Source: JASFQI01 sp050115555 (GTDB lineage: Bacteria; Desulfobacterota; DSM-4660; Desulfatiglandales; HGW-15). From it: 20,818 nucleotides of DNA. A program made the position numbers and the translations under genes. How positions within the stretch are numbered: the first letter of the stretch is position 1; each line of letters opens with the position of its first letter. Of the stretch, positions 8,010-15,148 are shown piece after piece. The notes below the pieces were generated by a model. The model was not told where the DNA came from. It ran no database searches and saw only the letters and a program-made list of their open reading frames with translations. Location: positions 1-20,818 of the forward strand of contig JASFQI010000045.1 of the NCBI GenBank assembly GCA_050115555.1, written 5' to 3'.

Positions 8010-8013
8010 GCTT

Positions 8014-8556
8014 TTACGCCGGATTCTTCGTTAACTGGAGCCCCAGGTCCAGGGCCTGACGGTTCAACTCGAGAAAGTCCGGAGGCACCCGGTCCTTGAG
8101 CACGCCCATGACGGATTCGCTGCGGACCACGTCGGACAAACCGAGCAGGGCGCCGAGCATGCAGATGTTCAGGACGATAGGCCGTCCAATCTCCGTCATG
8201 ACCGCCTTGTACAGCCCTACCTCCACCTGGCGGGCGTCCACTTTCCGCTCCTGCACGACAAAATGGTTGTCCGTGAGGAGCAGCCCTCCGGGGCGGATGA
8301 TTCCGGAGAACTTGTTGTAGGCCTCCTGAGTCAGGCAGACCAGGATGTTCGGCTGGGTCACCTTGGGAAAACGAATGTCCGTATCCGATATGATGACGTC
8401 GGCTCGCGTGGCCCCGCCGCGGGCTTCCGGCCCGTAGGATTGGGCCTGCACCGCGTTCAGGCCTTCATGTAGGGCAGCGGCTTCAGCCAGGATGATGGAG
8501 GCGGTGATGACTCCCTGTCCCCCGGAACCCGAAAAGATGATGCGTGTCCTCGCCAT
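8014..8556 (-). CDS. korC: 2-oxoacid:ferredoxin oxidoreductase gamma subunit
   Basis: 180 residues, normal for KorC/PorG-type gamma subunits. The N-terminus RIIFSGSGGQGVITASIILAEA carries the conserved GxGGQG loop; QSYGPEARGGATRADVIIS and ICMLGALLGL are further family signatures. It forms the complex with KorA, KorB and KorD that decarboxylates a 2-oxo acid oxidatively to an acyl-CoA with ferredoxin as acceptor. The start is three bases after the korB stop, so the genes are probably co-translated. It is the last gene of the minus-strand cluster. The pairing with KorA/KorB favours 2-oxoglutarate as substrate, but the gamma subunit alone does not decide this. Confidence 0.9.
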   Translation of the reverse strand: MARTRIIFSGSGGQGVITASIILAEAAALHEGLNAVQAQSYGPEARGGATRADVIISDTDIRFPKVTQPNILVCLTQEAYNKFSGIIRPGGLLLTDNHFVVQERKVDARQVEVGLYKAVMTEIGRPIVLNICMLGALLGLSDVVRSESVMGVLKDRVPPDFLELNRQALDLGLQLTKNPA

Positions 8557-8559
8557 GTC

Positions 8560-9363
8560 CTAGTGAGCCCCCATCGCCCGTTTGATGATGTTCTCATACT
8601 CAGAGCAATACTCCAGGCGTTCTTCCTCCACAAAGATCCCCCGCTCGATCAGGTCGGGGTTCTTCTGCTTGGCTGCCGAGCCGATCGGCGTGGTGTTCTT
8701 CTTGTACTGCTTCATCATATCCACCGCGCTTCCCAAGCGGTTCTTGCGACCGAAGTAGGTCGGGCACTGGGAGAGGATTTCCACCACAGAGAATCCGTGG
8801 TGCATGATCGCCTTTTCCAGGATTTTGATCATGGAGGTCACGTGATAGGTCGTGGTGCGTGCCACAAAAGACGCCCCGGCGCTTCGGGCCAGCTCCACGA
8901 TGTCGAACGCCTGGTCAATGGTCCCGAGAGGGGCCGTGGTAGCGGAGCTCCCCGGACCGCTGAGGGGAGAGTACTGCCCTCCGGTCATCCCGTAGATCCG
9001 GTTGTTCATGATGATGGCGGTCAGGTCGATATTGCGCCGGGCGGCGTGGATGAAGTGGTTCCCGCCAATGGCGGTGGCATCCCCGTCCCCCATGGGAACC
9101 AGGATGCGGAGCTCCGGTCGGGCCAGCTTCACTCCGGTTGCAAAGGCCAGGGCCCGGCCGTGAAGGGTGTGCAACGTATGAAAGTCCAGGTACCCGGATA
9201 TCCGCGCCGAGCAGCCGATTCCCGAGACCATGACGATGTCCCGCTTTCTCAGCTCCAGGTTGATCACGGCGCGGATCAGGTTGTTCATCACGATGCCGTG
9301 CCCGCACCCAGGACACCAGAGGTGCGGCATGAACCGCTCTCGTATGTAGTCGCGAACGCTCAA
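8560..9363 (-). CDS. korB: 2-oxoacid:ferredoxin oxidoreductase beta subunit (TPP-binding)
   Basis: 267 residues. The protein has CPGCGHG (17-23), GIGCSARISG (Cys51), the thiamine diphosphate motif GDGDATAIGGNH (92-103) followed by NNRIYGMTGGQ (120-130). The cysteine pattern is that of beta subunits that bind the catalytic [4Fe-4S] cluster. The start is a TTG at 9361-9363, with AGGAG nine bases upstream and only four bases after the korA stop. The next Met is residue 12, which would remove a conserved N-terminal stretch, so I prefer TTG. It acts in the cytoplasm with KorA; the substrate is most likely 2-oxoglutarate or a related 2-oxo acid. Confidence 0.93.
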   Translation of the reverse strand: MSVRDYIRERFMPHLWCPGCGHGIVMNNLIRAVINLELRKRDIVMVSGIGCSARISGYLDFHTLHTLHGRALAFATGVKLARPELRILVPMGDGDATAIGGNHFIHAARRNIDLTAIIMNNRIYGMTGGQYSPLSGPGSSATTAPLGTIDQAFDIVELARSAGASFVARTTTYHVTSMIKILEKAIMHHGFSVVEILSQCPTYFGRKNRLGSAVDMMKQYKKNTTPIGSAAKQKNPDLIERGIFVEEERLEYCSEYENIIKRAMGAH

Positions 9364-9367
9364 GGGG

Positions 9368-10516
9368 TCACACTCCTTTGCCCTGAATCAGGCGCAGAAT
9401 GTTTCGAATGTCCGTGGGTGTGATAAACGTCCCGTCGATCTTGTTGGCCAGGAACACCTTGCCGGGATCGTCCACCGCCTTTTTCACTTCCCGCAGGATC
9501 TGACCCATGTTCAGCTCCACAACCAGGACGAATCTGGCATCGGCGCAAAGCGTCCTCACGATCTCCGCGGGAAAGGGCCACAGGGTTTGGAGTTCCAGGA
9601 GCCCGATGAGCTCGCCCCGTGCCCGCCGGTTCTCCACCACGTGCAGAGCGGACCGGGCGGCCGAACCGTAAGAGATCAGGACGCACTCGGCGTCATCCAG
9701 GAAGTAGTCCTTGTACCGGGTGATTTCGTGGACCCGGTTTTCGATCTTGTCCACCAGGTGGCGCATCAAACCGTGCGCAATCTGGGGGGTGGTCGATGGG
9801 AATCCCCACATGTCGTGGATGAGACCGGTGACGTTGTACCGGTGAATGCCTCCGAAATCCGACATAGGAAGCCGTCCATCTTCCCTGGGAAGGTAAGGAT
9901 GAAAATCCGTGCCTTCCTTCACGGACGTCCAGAGCCTCTCCACGAGGGGGATCTCACCGGGCTCGGGCATGACGAGCTTCTCCCGCATGTGCCCAATCAC
10001 CTCGTCGAAGAGCAGAATCACGGGGGTGCGGTAGGTTTCAGCGAGGTTGAAGGCCTCCACAGTCATGGCGAAGACGTCCTGGTGGTTGGAAGCGGTCAGC
10101 GTGATGATGGCGTGATCGCCGTGGGTGCCCCACCGGGCCTGCATGACATCTCCCTGGCTGGGGCTGGTGGGGAGCCCGGTGGACGGCCCGCCGCGTTGCA
10201 CATTGACGATTACGCAGGGGATCTCCGCCATGATGGCATACCCGATGGCTTCCTGCTTGAGGGAGAACCCCGGTCCGCTCGTCGCGGTCATGGCCTTGAG
10301 TCCCGTGAGGGAGGCCCCGACGATCGCGCACATGGAAGCGATTTCATCCTCCATTTGAATGAATTTGCCTCCCTTTTGGGGGAGCTTCAAGGAGAGGATT
10401 TCGGCGATTTCTGTGGAAGGGGTGATCGGGTATCCGGCAAAGAAGTCGAGCCCGGCATAGAGCGCGGCTTCAACGCACACGGCATTCCCTTGGAGAAAGA
10501 GGGTGTTTTCGCTCAT
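9368..10516 (-). CDS. korA: 2-oxoacid:ferredoxin oxidoreductase alpha subunit
   Basis: 382 residues, the usual length for KorA without a fused gamma domain. Motifs include GYPITPSTE (28-36), QMEDEIAS (54-61), TSGPGFSLKQE (79-89) and QRGGPSTGLPTSPSQGD (107-123), all characteristic of 2-oxoglutarate-type alpha subunits. It binds the CoA/2-oxo acid side of the reaction with KorB. I chose ATG at 10514-10516 because the family N-terminus (LFLQGNAVCVEAAL) begins right after it; the frame is open 50 codons further, but that part overlaps korD and looks nonsense. No strong ribosome site precedes it. An 83-base gap separates it from korD. Pyruvate- or branched-chain-specific enzymes are the alternatives. 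Confidence 0.93.
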   Translation of the reverse strand: MSENTLFLQGNAVCVEAALYAGLDFFAGYPITPSTEIAEILSLKLPQKGGKFIQMEDEIASMCAIVGASLTGLKAMTATSGPGFSLKQEAIGYAIMAEIPCVIVNVQRGGPSTGLPTSPSQGDVMQARWGTHGDHAIITLTASNHQDVFAMTVEAFNLAETYRTPVILLFDEVIGHMREKLVMPEPGEIPLVERLWTSVKEGTDFHPYLPREDGRLPMSDFGGIHRYNVTGLIHDMWGFPSTTPQIAHGLMRHLVDKIENRVHEITRYKDYFLDDAECVLISYGSAARSALHVVENRRARGELIGLLELQTLWPFPAEIVRTLCADARFVLVVELNMGQILREVKKAVDDPGKVFLANKIDGTFITPTDIRNILRLIQGKGV

Positions 10517-10599
10517 GAAGAACCCGAAACGATCAGGAATAGGTTTTACCCGTGCTTCCGCCGCGGCGGAAAAATGAATGCCAAAGGAGCGATACGACG

Positions 10600-10968
10600 C
10601 TACGCAGACTCTGAATCGATGGCCATGTCCGGGCAGCGGAGTTCGCAGAGACCGCAGTCGATACAATCCTCAGGGCGGACAATAGCGGCCTTCTCCGACT
10701 CGTCCAAATCGATAACACCTTTGGGGCAGAAGGCCACGCAGATCCCACAACCCTTGCACCACTCCACGTTGATGGTTCGCTTCCGTTTCGGTTTCATGGA
10801 ACTCGCGTCAAAAGGCTTTCTGCGCCTGGGAGGCGCTTCAGGATGAAAGAGATTCACTCCCCTAAGACCGCCCGCTTTCGGATTTGCCGCGCGGTGCAGG
10901 TCAAAACCATACAAAAAAAGGCGCACGCCGAATTCCAATAGTTCATCTTCAGGCAGCGTGTCAAGCAT
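10600..10968 (-). CDS. korD: 2[4Fe-4S] ferredoxin subunit of the 2-oxoacid oxidoreductase
   Basis: 122 residues from ATG at 10968. The C-terminal half has two complete [4Fe-4S] motifs, CKGCGICVAFCP (Cys71, 74, 77, 81) and CIDCGLCELRCP (Cys102, 105, 108, 112), as in KorD/PorD subunits that pass electrons to ferredoxin. The first 57 residues are unusual for KorD and I do not recognise them. Met58 (ATG at 10797) would give a 65-residue protein of ordinary KorD length, but it lacks a clear ribosome site too. It begins 13 bases after the acyl-CoA synthetase stop and precedes korA, so all belong to one transcript in all likelihood. Confidence 0.88.
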   Translation of the reverse strand: MLDTLPEDELLEFGVRLFLYGFDLHRAANPKAGGLRGVNLFHPEAPPRRRKPFDASSMKPKRKRTINVEWCKGCGICVAFCPKGVIDLDESEKAAIVRPEDCIDCGLCELRCPDMAIDSESA

Positions 10969-10981
10969 GGAATCAGCCTAT

Positions 10982-13120
10982 TTATTCCTCCTTCAGTAGG
11001 ATGCGCGCATCCACGATGCTCAAACCCTTCTCGTGGGCGATCACGGGGTTGAGGTCCATCTCCTGGATGTCGGAGTAGGATTCGACAAGATCCGAGCACT
11101 GCAAAAGGAGCCTTCGAAGCGCCTTGATGTCCACAGGTCGGCGGCCGCGAACTCCCTGAAGGACGGGGTAGGCCTTGGTCTCCTGAATCATTTTTTTCGC
11201 CGCAGTCGGAGAGATCGGCAGCACGCGGAAGGAGACGTCCCGAATGACCTCGACCAGGACCCCGCCGAGCCCGAACAGGATGATCGGGCCGAACTGGTCG
11301 TCGATTTTCGTCCCAATGATGACCTCCACGCCGTCTTCGGCCATGGGCGAGACGAGCACGCCCCGGATCTCTGCGGCCGGATCGAAGGCCCTCGCGTTTT
11401 TCAGGATTTGTTCGAACCCGACTCGCACGTCCTCCTCTGTCTTGAGGCCTACCAGAACCCCGCCTGCATCGCTCTTATGCAGGATCTGCGGTGAGACGAT
11501 TTTAAGGACAACCGGTTTACCCAGTTGCCGTGCGATGTTTGCCGCCTCGTCTGGAGACCCGGCCAGGGCTTCCGAAGGCACCGGTGCGCCGTGCAGGTGA
11601 AGCAGGAGTTTGGCTTCGGGCTCCAGGAGGGCGGATCGGTCCTCGGCCCGGGCCTTCTCGATGAGGGCCTGCCCTTCGGGCCGGGTCTTGGCCCCCCAGT
11701 TCATCTGGAACTTCGCTTTGGCGTGGTAGCTCTTCAGGAAGGTCCCGTACTCGGCCAATACGCCCATGCACTTGCAAGCGATATCCAGGGAGTCGTAGAC
11801 CGGTATGCCGTAGTAACGAAGCAGGTGAAGGGGATGGGGATGCGCGCTGCTGTAAAGGCTGTGGAGCACAATGGGTTTGTTCCGCTTGCGGACCATTTTT
11901 CCCATTTGATGGGCGGCGTCTTCCTCCATGAGGGAGAGGCTCTCTGCGAAGCGGATGCCGTATCCCCCAAAAAGCCCCACGATGAGGAGTCCTCCTATTC
12001 CCCCGTCCCGAAGAATGATGTCGGCACACTCCGCAAACAGGGAAGGGTCGGCATCCGTACCGCCGGCTACGTCCACGGGGTTGGGGACAGAGGCGGCGGC
12101 AGGGAGAATGGCGGACAGCCTTTCCTGAGTCTTTTCGCTCAGGGCCGGTATTTCCAGGCCCAGGTCTGTCAGGAGGTCCGATGCAATGGTGGCGTGTCCG
12201 CCCCCGTCGGCCAGAATGGCGATGCGGTTGTTCTTGATCGGGGGTAGGCTGGACAGGGTCTCTGCGGCCGGGAAAAGCTCGTCCGGGTTCTCGATCACAA
12301 TGACGCCGGCACGCTCGAAAGCGCCTTTGGCCACCTCGGACATGCCGGCCAGGGCTCCGGTGTGGGATCCGGCCGATCGTTTCCCGGTCGAGGAACGGCC
12401 GCTCTTGAGAAGGATGATCGGCTTTGTGCCGGTGGTCTTGTACGCCTCGTTGAGAAAGTCCCGGCCGTTACGCATGCCCTCCACGTACATGAGAATGGCG
12501 CGGGTGTCCGGGTCGTTCCGAAAGAACTCCAGGTACTCATGAAATTTGATGTCGGCCTCGTTCCCCACGCCCACGTAGTAGGAAAATCCTTTCAGGCTCT
12601 TGATTTTGGCCTCGGTGATGAGAGTCAGGGCCATATTCCCGCTCTGGGTGAGAAGCGCGATGTCTCCTCTGGGCGCATCACGAATTCCCACGAGGTTCAA
12701 GCTGCTTTTGAGATTCATCATGCCTGAGGTGTTCGGCCCGATCAGTCGAATGCCGTTTTCCCGGGCGACGCGGACCATGTCCTCTTCCAGGGCTCGGCCC
12801 TCGGATCCGGTCTCTCCGAACCCCCCGGCGATGATCACTGCACCGTGCACTCCCTTTCGCCCGCAGTCCTCCAGGATTCCCGGGATGGTCTTTGCAGGCG
12901 TGGTGATCAGGGCCAGCTCCACGGGAGCTTCGATGGCGGAAACGCTGGGATAGCAATTGAATCCCAGAACGGCCCTCTCCTTCGGGTTGACAGGGAAGAT
13001 AGCGCCTCCGTATTTCTCGTGGAGCAAGGTGCGAATGGCCTGATATCCCCGTTTGGTCTCGTTTCGGGAGGCACCGACGATCGCGACGGACTCGGCGTTC
13101 AACACGTGTTCAAGGTCCAT
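10982..13120 (-). CDS. ADP-forming acyl-CoA synthetase (fused alpha-beta, ACD/acetate-CoA ligase type)
   Basis: 712 residues, the length of fused ADP-forming enzymes. The order is a CoA-binding Rossmann domain (1-125; VAIVGASRNETKRG), a succinyl-CoA-ligase-like domain (about 150-460) and a C-terminal ATP-grasp domain (about 495-710; VVLKIVSPQILHKSDAGGV, then FGLGGVLVEV). The phospho-His loop GSHTGALAG places the catalytic His at 253. Glu214 lies 39 residues before it, the same distance as between the catalytic Glu218 and His257 of archaeal alpha subunits. His548 in LHKSD probably matches the second phospho-His. It interconverts acyl-CoA + ADP + Pi with acid + CoA + ATP. Next to KorDABC it could recover ATP from the acyl-CoA product; the acid specificity is unknown. 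It starts 54 bases after the enoyl-CoA hydratase stop. A protein-lysine acetyltransferase (Pat) role is unlikely because no GNAT domain is present. Confidence 0.92.
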   Translation of the reverse strand: MDLEHVLNAESVAIVGASRNETKRGYQAIRTLLHEKYGGAIFPVNPKERAVLGFNCYPSVSAIEAPVELALITTPAKTIPGILEDCGRKGVHGAVIIAGGFGETGSEGRALEEDMVRVARENGIRLIGPNTSGMMNLKSSLNLVGIRDAPRGDIALLTQSGNMALTLITEAKIKSLKGFSYYVGVGNEADIKFHEYLEFFRNDPDTRAILMYVEGMRNGRDFLNEAYKTTGTKPIILLKSGRSSTGKRSAGSHTGALAGMSEVAKGAFERAGVIVIENPDELFPAAETLSSLPPIKNNRIAILADGGGHATIASDLLTDLGLEIPALSEKTQERLSAILPAAASVPNPVDVAGGTDADPSLFAECADIILRDGGIGGLLIVGLFGGYGIRFAESLSLMEEDAAHQMGKMVRKRNKPIVLHSLYSSAHPHPLHLLRYYGIPVYDSLDIACKCMGVLAEYGTFLKSYHAKAKFQMNWGAKTRPEGQALIEKARAEDRSALLEPEAKLLLHLHGAPVPSEALAGSPDEAANIARQLGKPVVLKIVSPQILHKSDAGGVLVGLKTEEDVRVGFEQILKNARAFDPAAEIRGVLVSPMAEDGVEVIIGTKIDDQFGPIILFGLGGVLVEVIRDVSFRVLPISPTAAKKMIQETKAYPVLQGVRGRRPVDIKALRRLLLQCSDLVESYSDIQEMDLNPVIAHEKGLSIVDARILLKEE

Positions 13121-13174
13121 GTGAAAATTCCGCCTTTCCGCTTGGGTGCGGTGAGGATGTCATAGAAGGGGGAT

Positions 13175-13972
13175 TTACTCAGACGCCTGCTCTTCGGTCG
13201 AGGGTCCCTTGCCTTTTCGTTCCTCGAAGTCCTTGAGCGATTCCTGGCGTTCCTTGGTGGAGACGCAGGCCAGGCAGGCCTCGAGTTCATAGTCCATCAA
13301 GGCTTCCATGGAGACGCCTTCCCGCGCCCTGAGCAGGCCCCGCTTGATCATCTTGAGGGAGAAAGATGAGTTCTGAGCGATTTTTCCGGCCGTTTTGTGA
13401 GCCTCTTCCATGAGTCGATCCGGAGGAACGGATCGGTTCACCAGCCCGATGCGCTCCGCTTCCTTTCCGTCGATGTACTCGGCAGTGAAGAGAAGCTCGG
13501 AAGCCCTGCCCGGGCCGATCAGGTCCTGGACCAGGCGCATGGCTCCGCCGGTCACCGAGGACGTGACCTTGGCCTCGGGAGAGCCGATCAGGGCGTCATC
13601 GGCCGCGATGCGGATGTCACAGGCCAGGGCTAACTCGTATCCCGAACCCAGCGCATATCCGTTGATCGCGGCGATGGTGGGCTTTTCGAATCGAAGGATT
13701 TTTCGGGAGGCCTCCTGGAGCTCCTCGAGGTAGTCCCTGTAGGCCTCCGGGGTTCGGGTCTTGGATTCCTTCAGATCCGCGCCCGTGGAGAAGGCGCGAC
13801 CTTCTCCAGTGAAAATGACGACGCGCATCTCAGGATCCAACCGAGCATCCTCCAGGGCGTCTTGGACGTCAAGCCAGAGCTGCTTGTTCATGGCGTTGAG
13901 GACCCGGGGCCGGTTCAGGGTGATCGTGGCCACGCCGGCCTTTTTTTCATACAGGATGCATTCGTATTCCAT
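13175..13972 (-). CDS. Enoyl-CoA hydratase/isomerase family protein (crotonase)
   Basis: 265 residues, the typical crotonase length. The first oxyanion segment is AFSTGADLKE (60-69); INGYALGSGYELALACDI (103-120) and IGSPEA (129-134) follow. Glu113 and Glu133 are 20 residues apart and match the two catalytic glutamates of rat enoyl-CoA hydratase (Glu144, Glu164), so hydration of a 2-enoyl-CoA is plausible. It would supply a step of beta-oxidation of the acid handled by this cluster. The ATG at 13972 has GGGGGAG six bases upstream; a TTG five codons earlier is the alternative. The charged C-terminal tail (KDFEERKGKGPSTEEQASE) extends past the usual end. Substrate chain type cannot be read from the sequence; a methylglutaconyl- or cyclohexenyl-CoA hydratase is possible. 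Confidence 0.9.
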   Translation of the reverse strand: MEYECILYEKKAGVATITLNRPRVLNAMNKQLWLDVQDALEDARLDPEMRVVIFTGEGRAFSTGADLKESKTRTPEAYRDYLEELQEASRKILRFEKPTIAAINGYALGSGYELALACDIRIAADDALIGSPEAKVTSSVTGGAMRLVQDLIGPGRASELLFTAEYIDGKEAERIGLVNRSVPPDRLMEEAHKTAGKIAQNSSFSLKMIKRGLLRAREGVSMEALMDYELEACLACVSTKERQESLKDFEERKGKGPSTEEQASE

Positions 13973-14015
13973 CAAAGTCTCCCCCAAAGAGGCGGATATT
14001 TTCAGGCCTTTTTAT

Positions 14016-14471
14016 TCATTTCCATCTGCACGAGAGGACCGGGACCGGCGAGTGGCGGAACATTTTCTCCGCCACGGACCCGAGCAGCACATGTTCGAGA
14101 TCCGTACGGCCCTTCAATCCCATGACGACCAGGTCCACGCCCTCTTCTTGGACCATCTGGAGCAGTTTCTCAAAGGGATGGCCGACCTTGAAGATGACGC
14201 GCACCTTTTCGGGAGCCACGGGGAGGTCCTTGAGCAGCTTTTGAATCTCGTTCCTTCGCTCTTCTTCGAGGCTTTTCCGGTAGGCCTCGGTATCCACCGA
14301 GTAACCCATGGACTCCACGCTGCTGATGGCCTCGATGTTCCGGATGTTGATCACGTTGGCCACCAGGAGTTCAGCGTTCAGGTTCTGCGCCATTTCCGAG
14401 GCATAGGCCAACAGGGTAGGGGTGTACCTGGAGAAAGCCACGGCCACGAGGATCTTTTTAAAGGCGTTCAT
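14016..14471 (-). CDS. Universal stress protein (UspA family)
   Basis: 151 residues, one Usp domain. It begins FKKILVAVAFSRYTPTLLAYA and ends with the ATP-binding pattern G-2x-G-9x-G-S (Gly118, Gly121, Gly131-Ser132) followed by HSPVPVLSCR. This is the nucleotide-binding subgroup of Usp. Such proteins often accompany TRAP transporter genes, and some bind the transporter or regulate it in an ATP-dependent way; a role in gating this uptake system is an inference. I chose ATG at 14471, with GAGG eleven bases upstream; a further 25 codons are open upstream but do not fit the domain. It is 43 bases from the enoyl-CoA hydratase gene. Confidence 0.92.
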   Translation of the reverse strand: MNAFKKILVAVAFSRYTPTLLAYASEMAQNLNAELLVANVINIRNIEAISSVESMGYSVDTEAYRKSLEEERRNEIQKLLKDLPVAPEKVRVIFKVGHPFEKLLQMVQEEGVDLVVMGLKGRTDLEHVLLGSVAEKMFRHSPVPVLSCRWK

Positions 14472-14540
14472 GGGTTCTTGTACCTCGAGGATTAGGGTTT
14501 GCATCAGCGCACGGGAGAAGGATTTAAAGCCGATTTTCCT

Positions 14541-14564
14541 CGCCAAGACGCGAAGACGCCAAGA
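14541..14564. repeat. Octamer repeat CGCCAAGA x3
   Basis: Three tandem 8-base units (CGCCAAGA, CGCGAAGA, CGCCAAGA) lie in the 155-base gap between the DUF1566 and Usp genes. Similar CGCNAAGA stretches are scattered in many bacterial intergenic regions; the function is unknown. Nothing else is recognisable in this gap. Confidence 0.65.
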
Positions 14565-14626
14565 GAAAAGCTGCTTCTCAGGAACGGCTTTGCGAGAGGC
14601 TTGATTTCATGGCCTCGGGAAAGACA

Positions 14627-15127
14627 TCAAGAGCCGTCGGGGCCCAGATCCCGGACCGGGAGGGCGCGGTACCCTCGCTGGTGGACCATCCGGTCCGTGT
14701 AATGGTATCCGCGTTGGAAGTTGAACACGCGAGCCGTGATGCGCCGCGTCTCAGAGGCCCAGACCCATCCGCAGCTGAGCTCGATCTCCGGAACCGATCG
14801 CACGTTCTGGCCGCAATCCGTCTCGTATCCATCGTAGGAATCATCCGTCACGTAAAGGCTTTGGAGCTCTTCCAGGGTCGGAAGGCGCCAGCCTTCTCTT
14901 TTTCCCTCGGGAAGGGTCAGCGGAAACGTGAAGCGGGCCCAGCGGTCCGCCCCCTTCCAGTCAATATCGCCCTGGTTGTCCGTTTTTGCCCACATCAAGC
15001 CCATCTGCCGGTCCGAAACGGTTCCGTCTCCATGGTCCACGAATCGTTCTCCTGCCGGGCTCCCACCGGTCGAGAACACAAGGACCGCAAGCACCACGAG
15101 GAGCATTAGGGCTTTTCGCGAACCCAT
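14627..15127 (-). CDS. Exported DUF1566 (Lcl C-terminal domain) protein
   Basis: 166 residues. Residues 1-25 form a signal peptide (charged MGSRK, hydrophobic LMLLVVLAVLVF, then SPAGE as a possible cleavage site). No lipobox Cys is present. The rest is one DUF1566 domain: RFVDHGDGTVSDRQMGLMWAK (29-49), GWRLPTLEELQSLY (79-92), WASETRR (123-129) and RGYRALPVRD. Cys105 and Cys119 could form a disulfide in the periplasm. The function of DUF1566 is not established; the domain is common in secreted and cell-envelope proteins. The ATG at 15127 has GGAGGG five bases upstream and lies 21 bases past the permease stop, so it is probably in the same transcript. A role as an accessory binding or envelope protein of the uptake system is speculation. 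Confidence 0.8.
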   Translation of the reverse strand: MGSRKALMLLVVLAVLVFSTGGSPAGERFVDHGDGTVSDRQMGLMWAKTDNQGDIDWKGADRWARFTFPLTLPEGKREGWRLPTLEELQSLYVTDDSYDGYETDCGQNVRSVPEIELSCGWVWASETRRITARVFNFQRGYHYTDRMVHQRGYRALPVRDLGPDGS

Positions 15128-15148
15128 GATATCCCTCCACTGTCTTTC

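Larger units (their letters stand above)
7369..8013. other. 645-base noncoding region between convergent genes
   Basis: No reading frame here has a plausible start, composition or recognised motif. The region holds three short hexamer arrays (listed separately) and a near-repeat of TCAGGGCGGGGATGG (near 7607 with an extra G, and near 7861). An imperfect hairpin GGACTCCCC/GGGGAAGTCC lies at 7890-7911. I see no stem with a clear T tract, so I cannot place the terminators of the two convergent units. It may be repeat-rich spacer or the remnant of an element I do not recognise. Confidence 0.6.

Noticed and set aside
7549..8099. Several 70-85-codon frames in the noncoding spacer
   Set aside because: They are Pro/Arg-rich, cross the repeat arrays, lack ribosome sites and partly overlap korC.
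10517..10666. 50-codon N-terminal extension of KorA
   Set aside because: It overlaps the korD coding end, has no family similarity, and the conserved KorA start follows the ATG at 10516.
9587..10846. A 419-codon plus-strand frame opposite korA
   Set aside because: It has no domain match and runs across the korA and korD genes, which have intact motifs.
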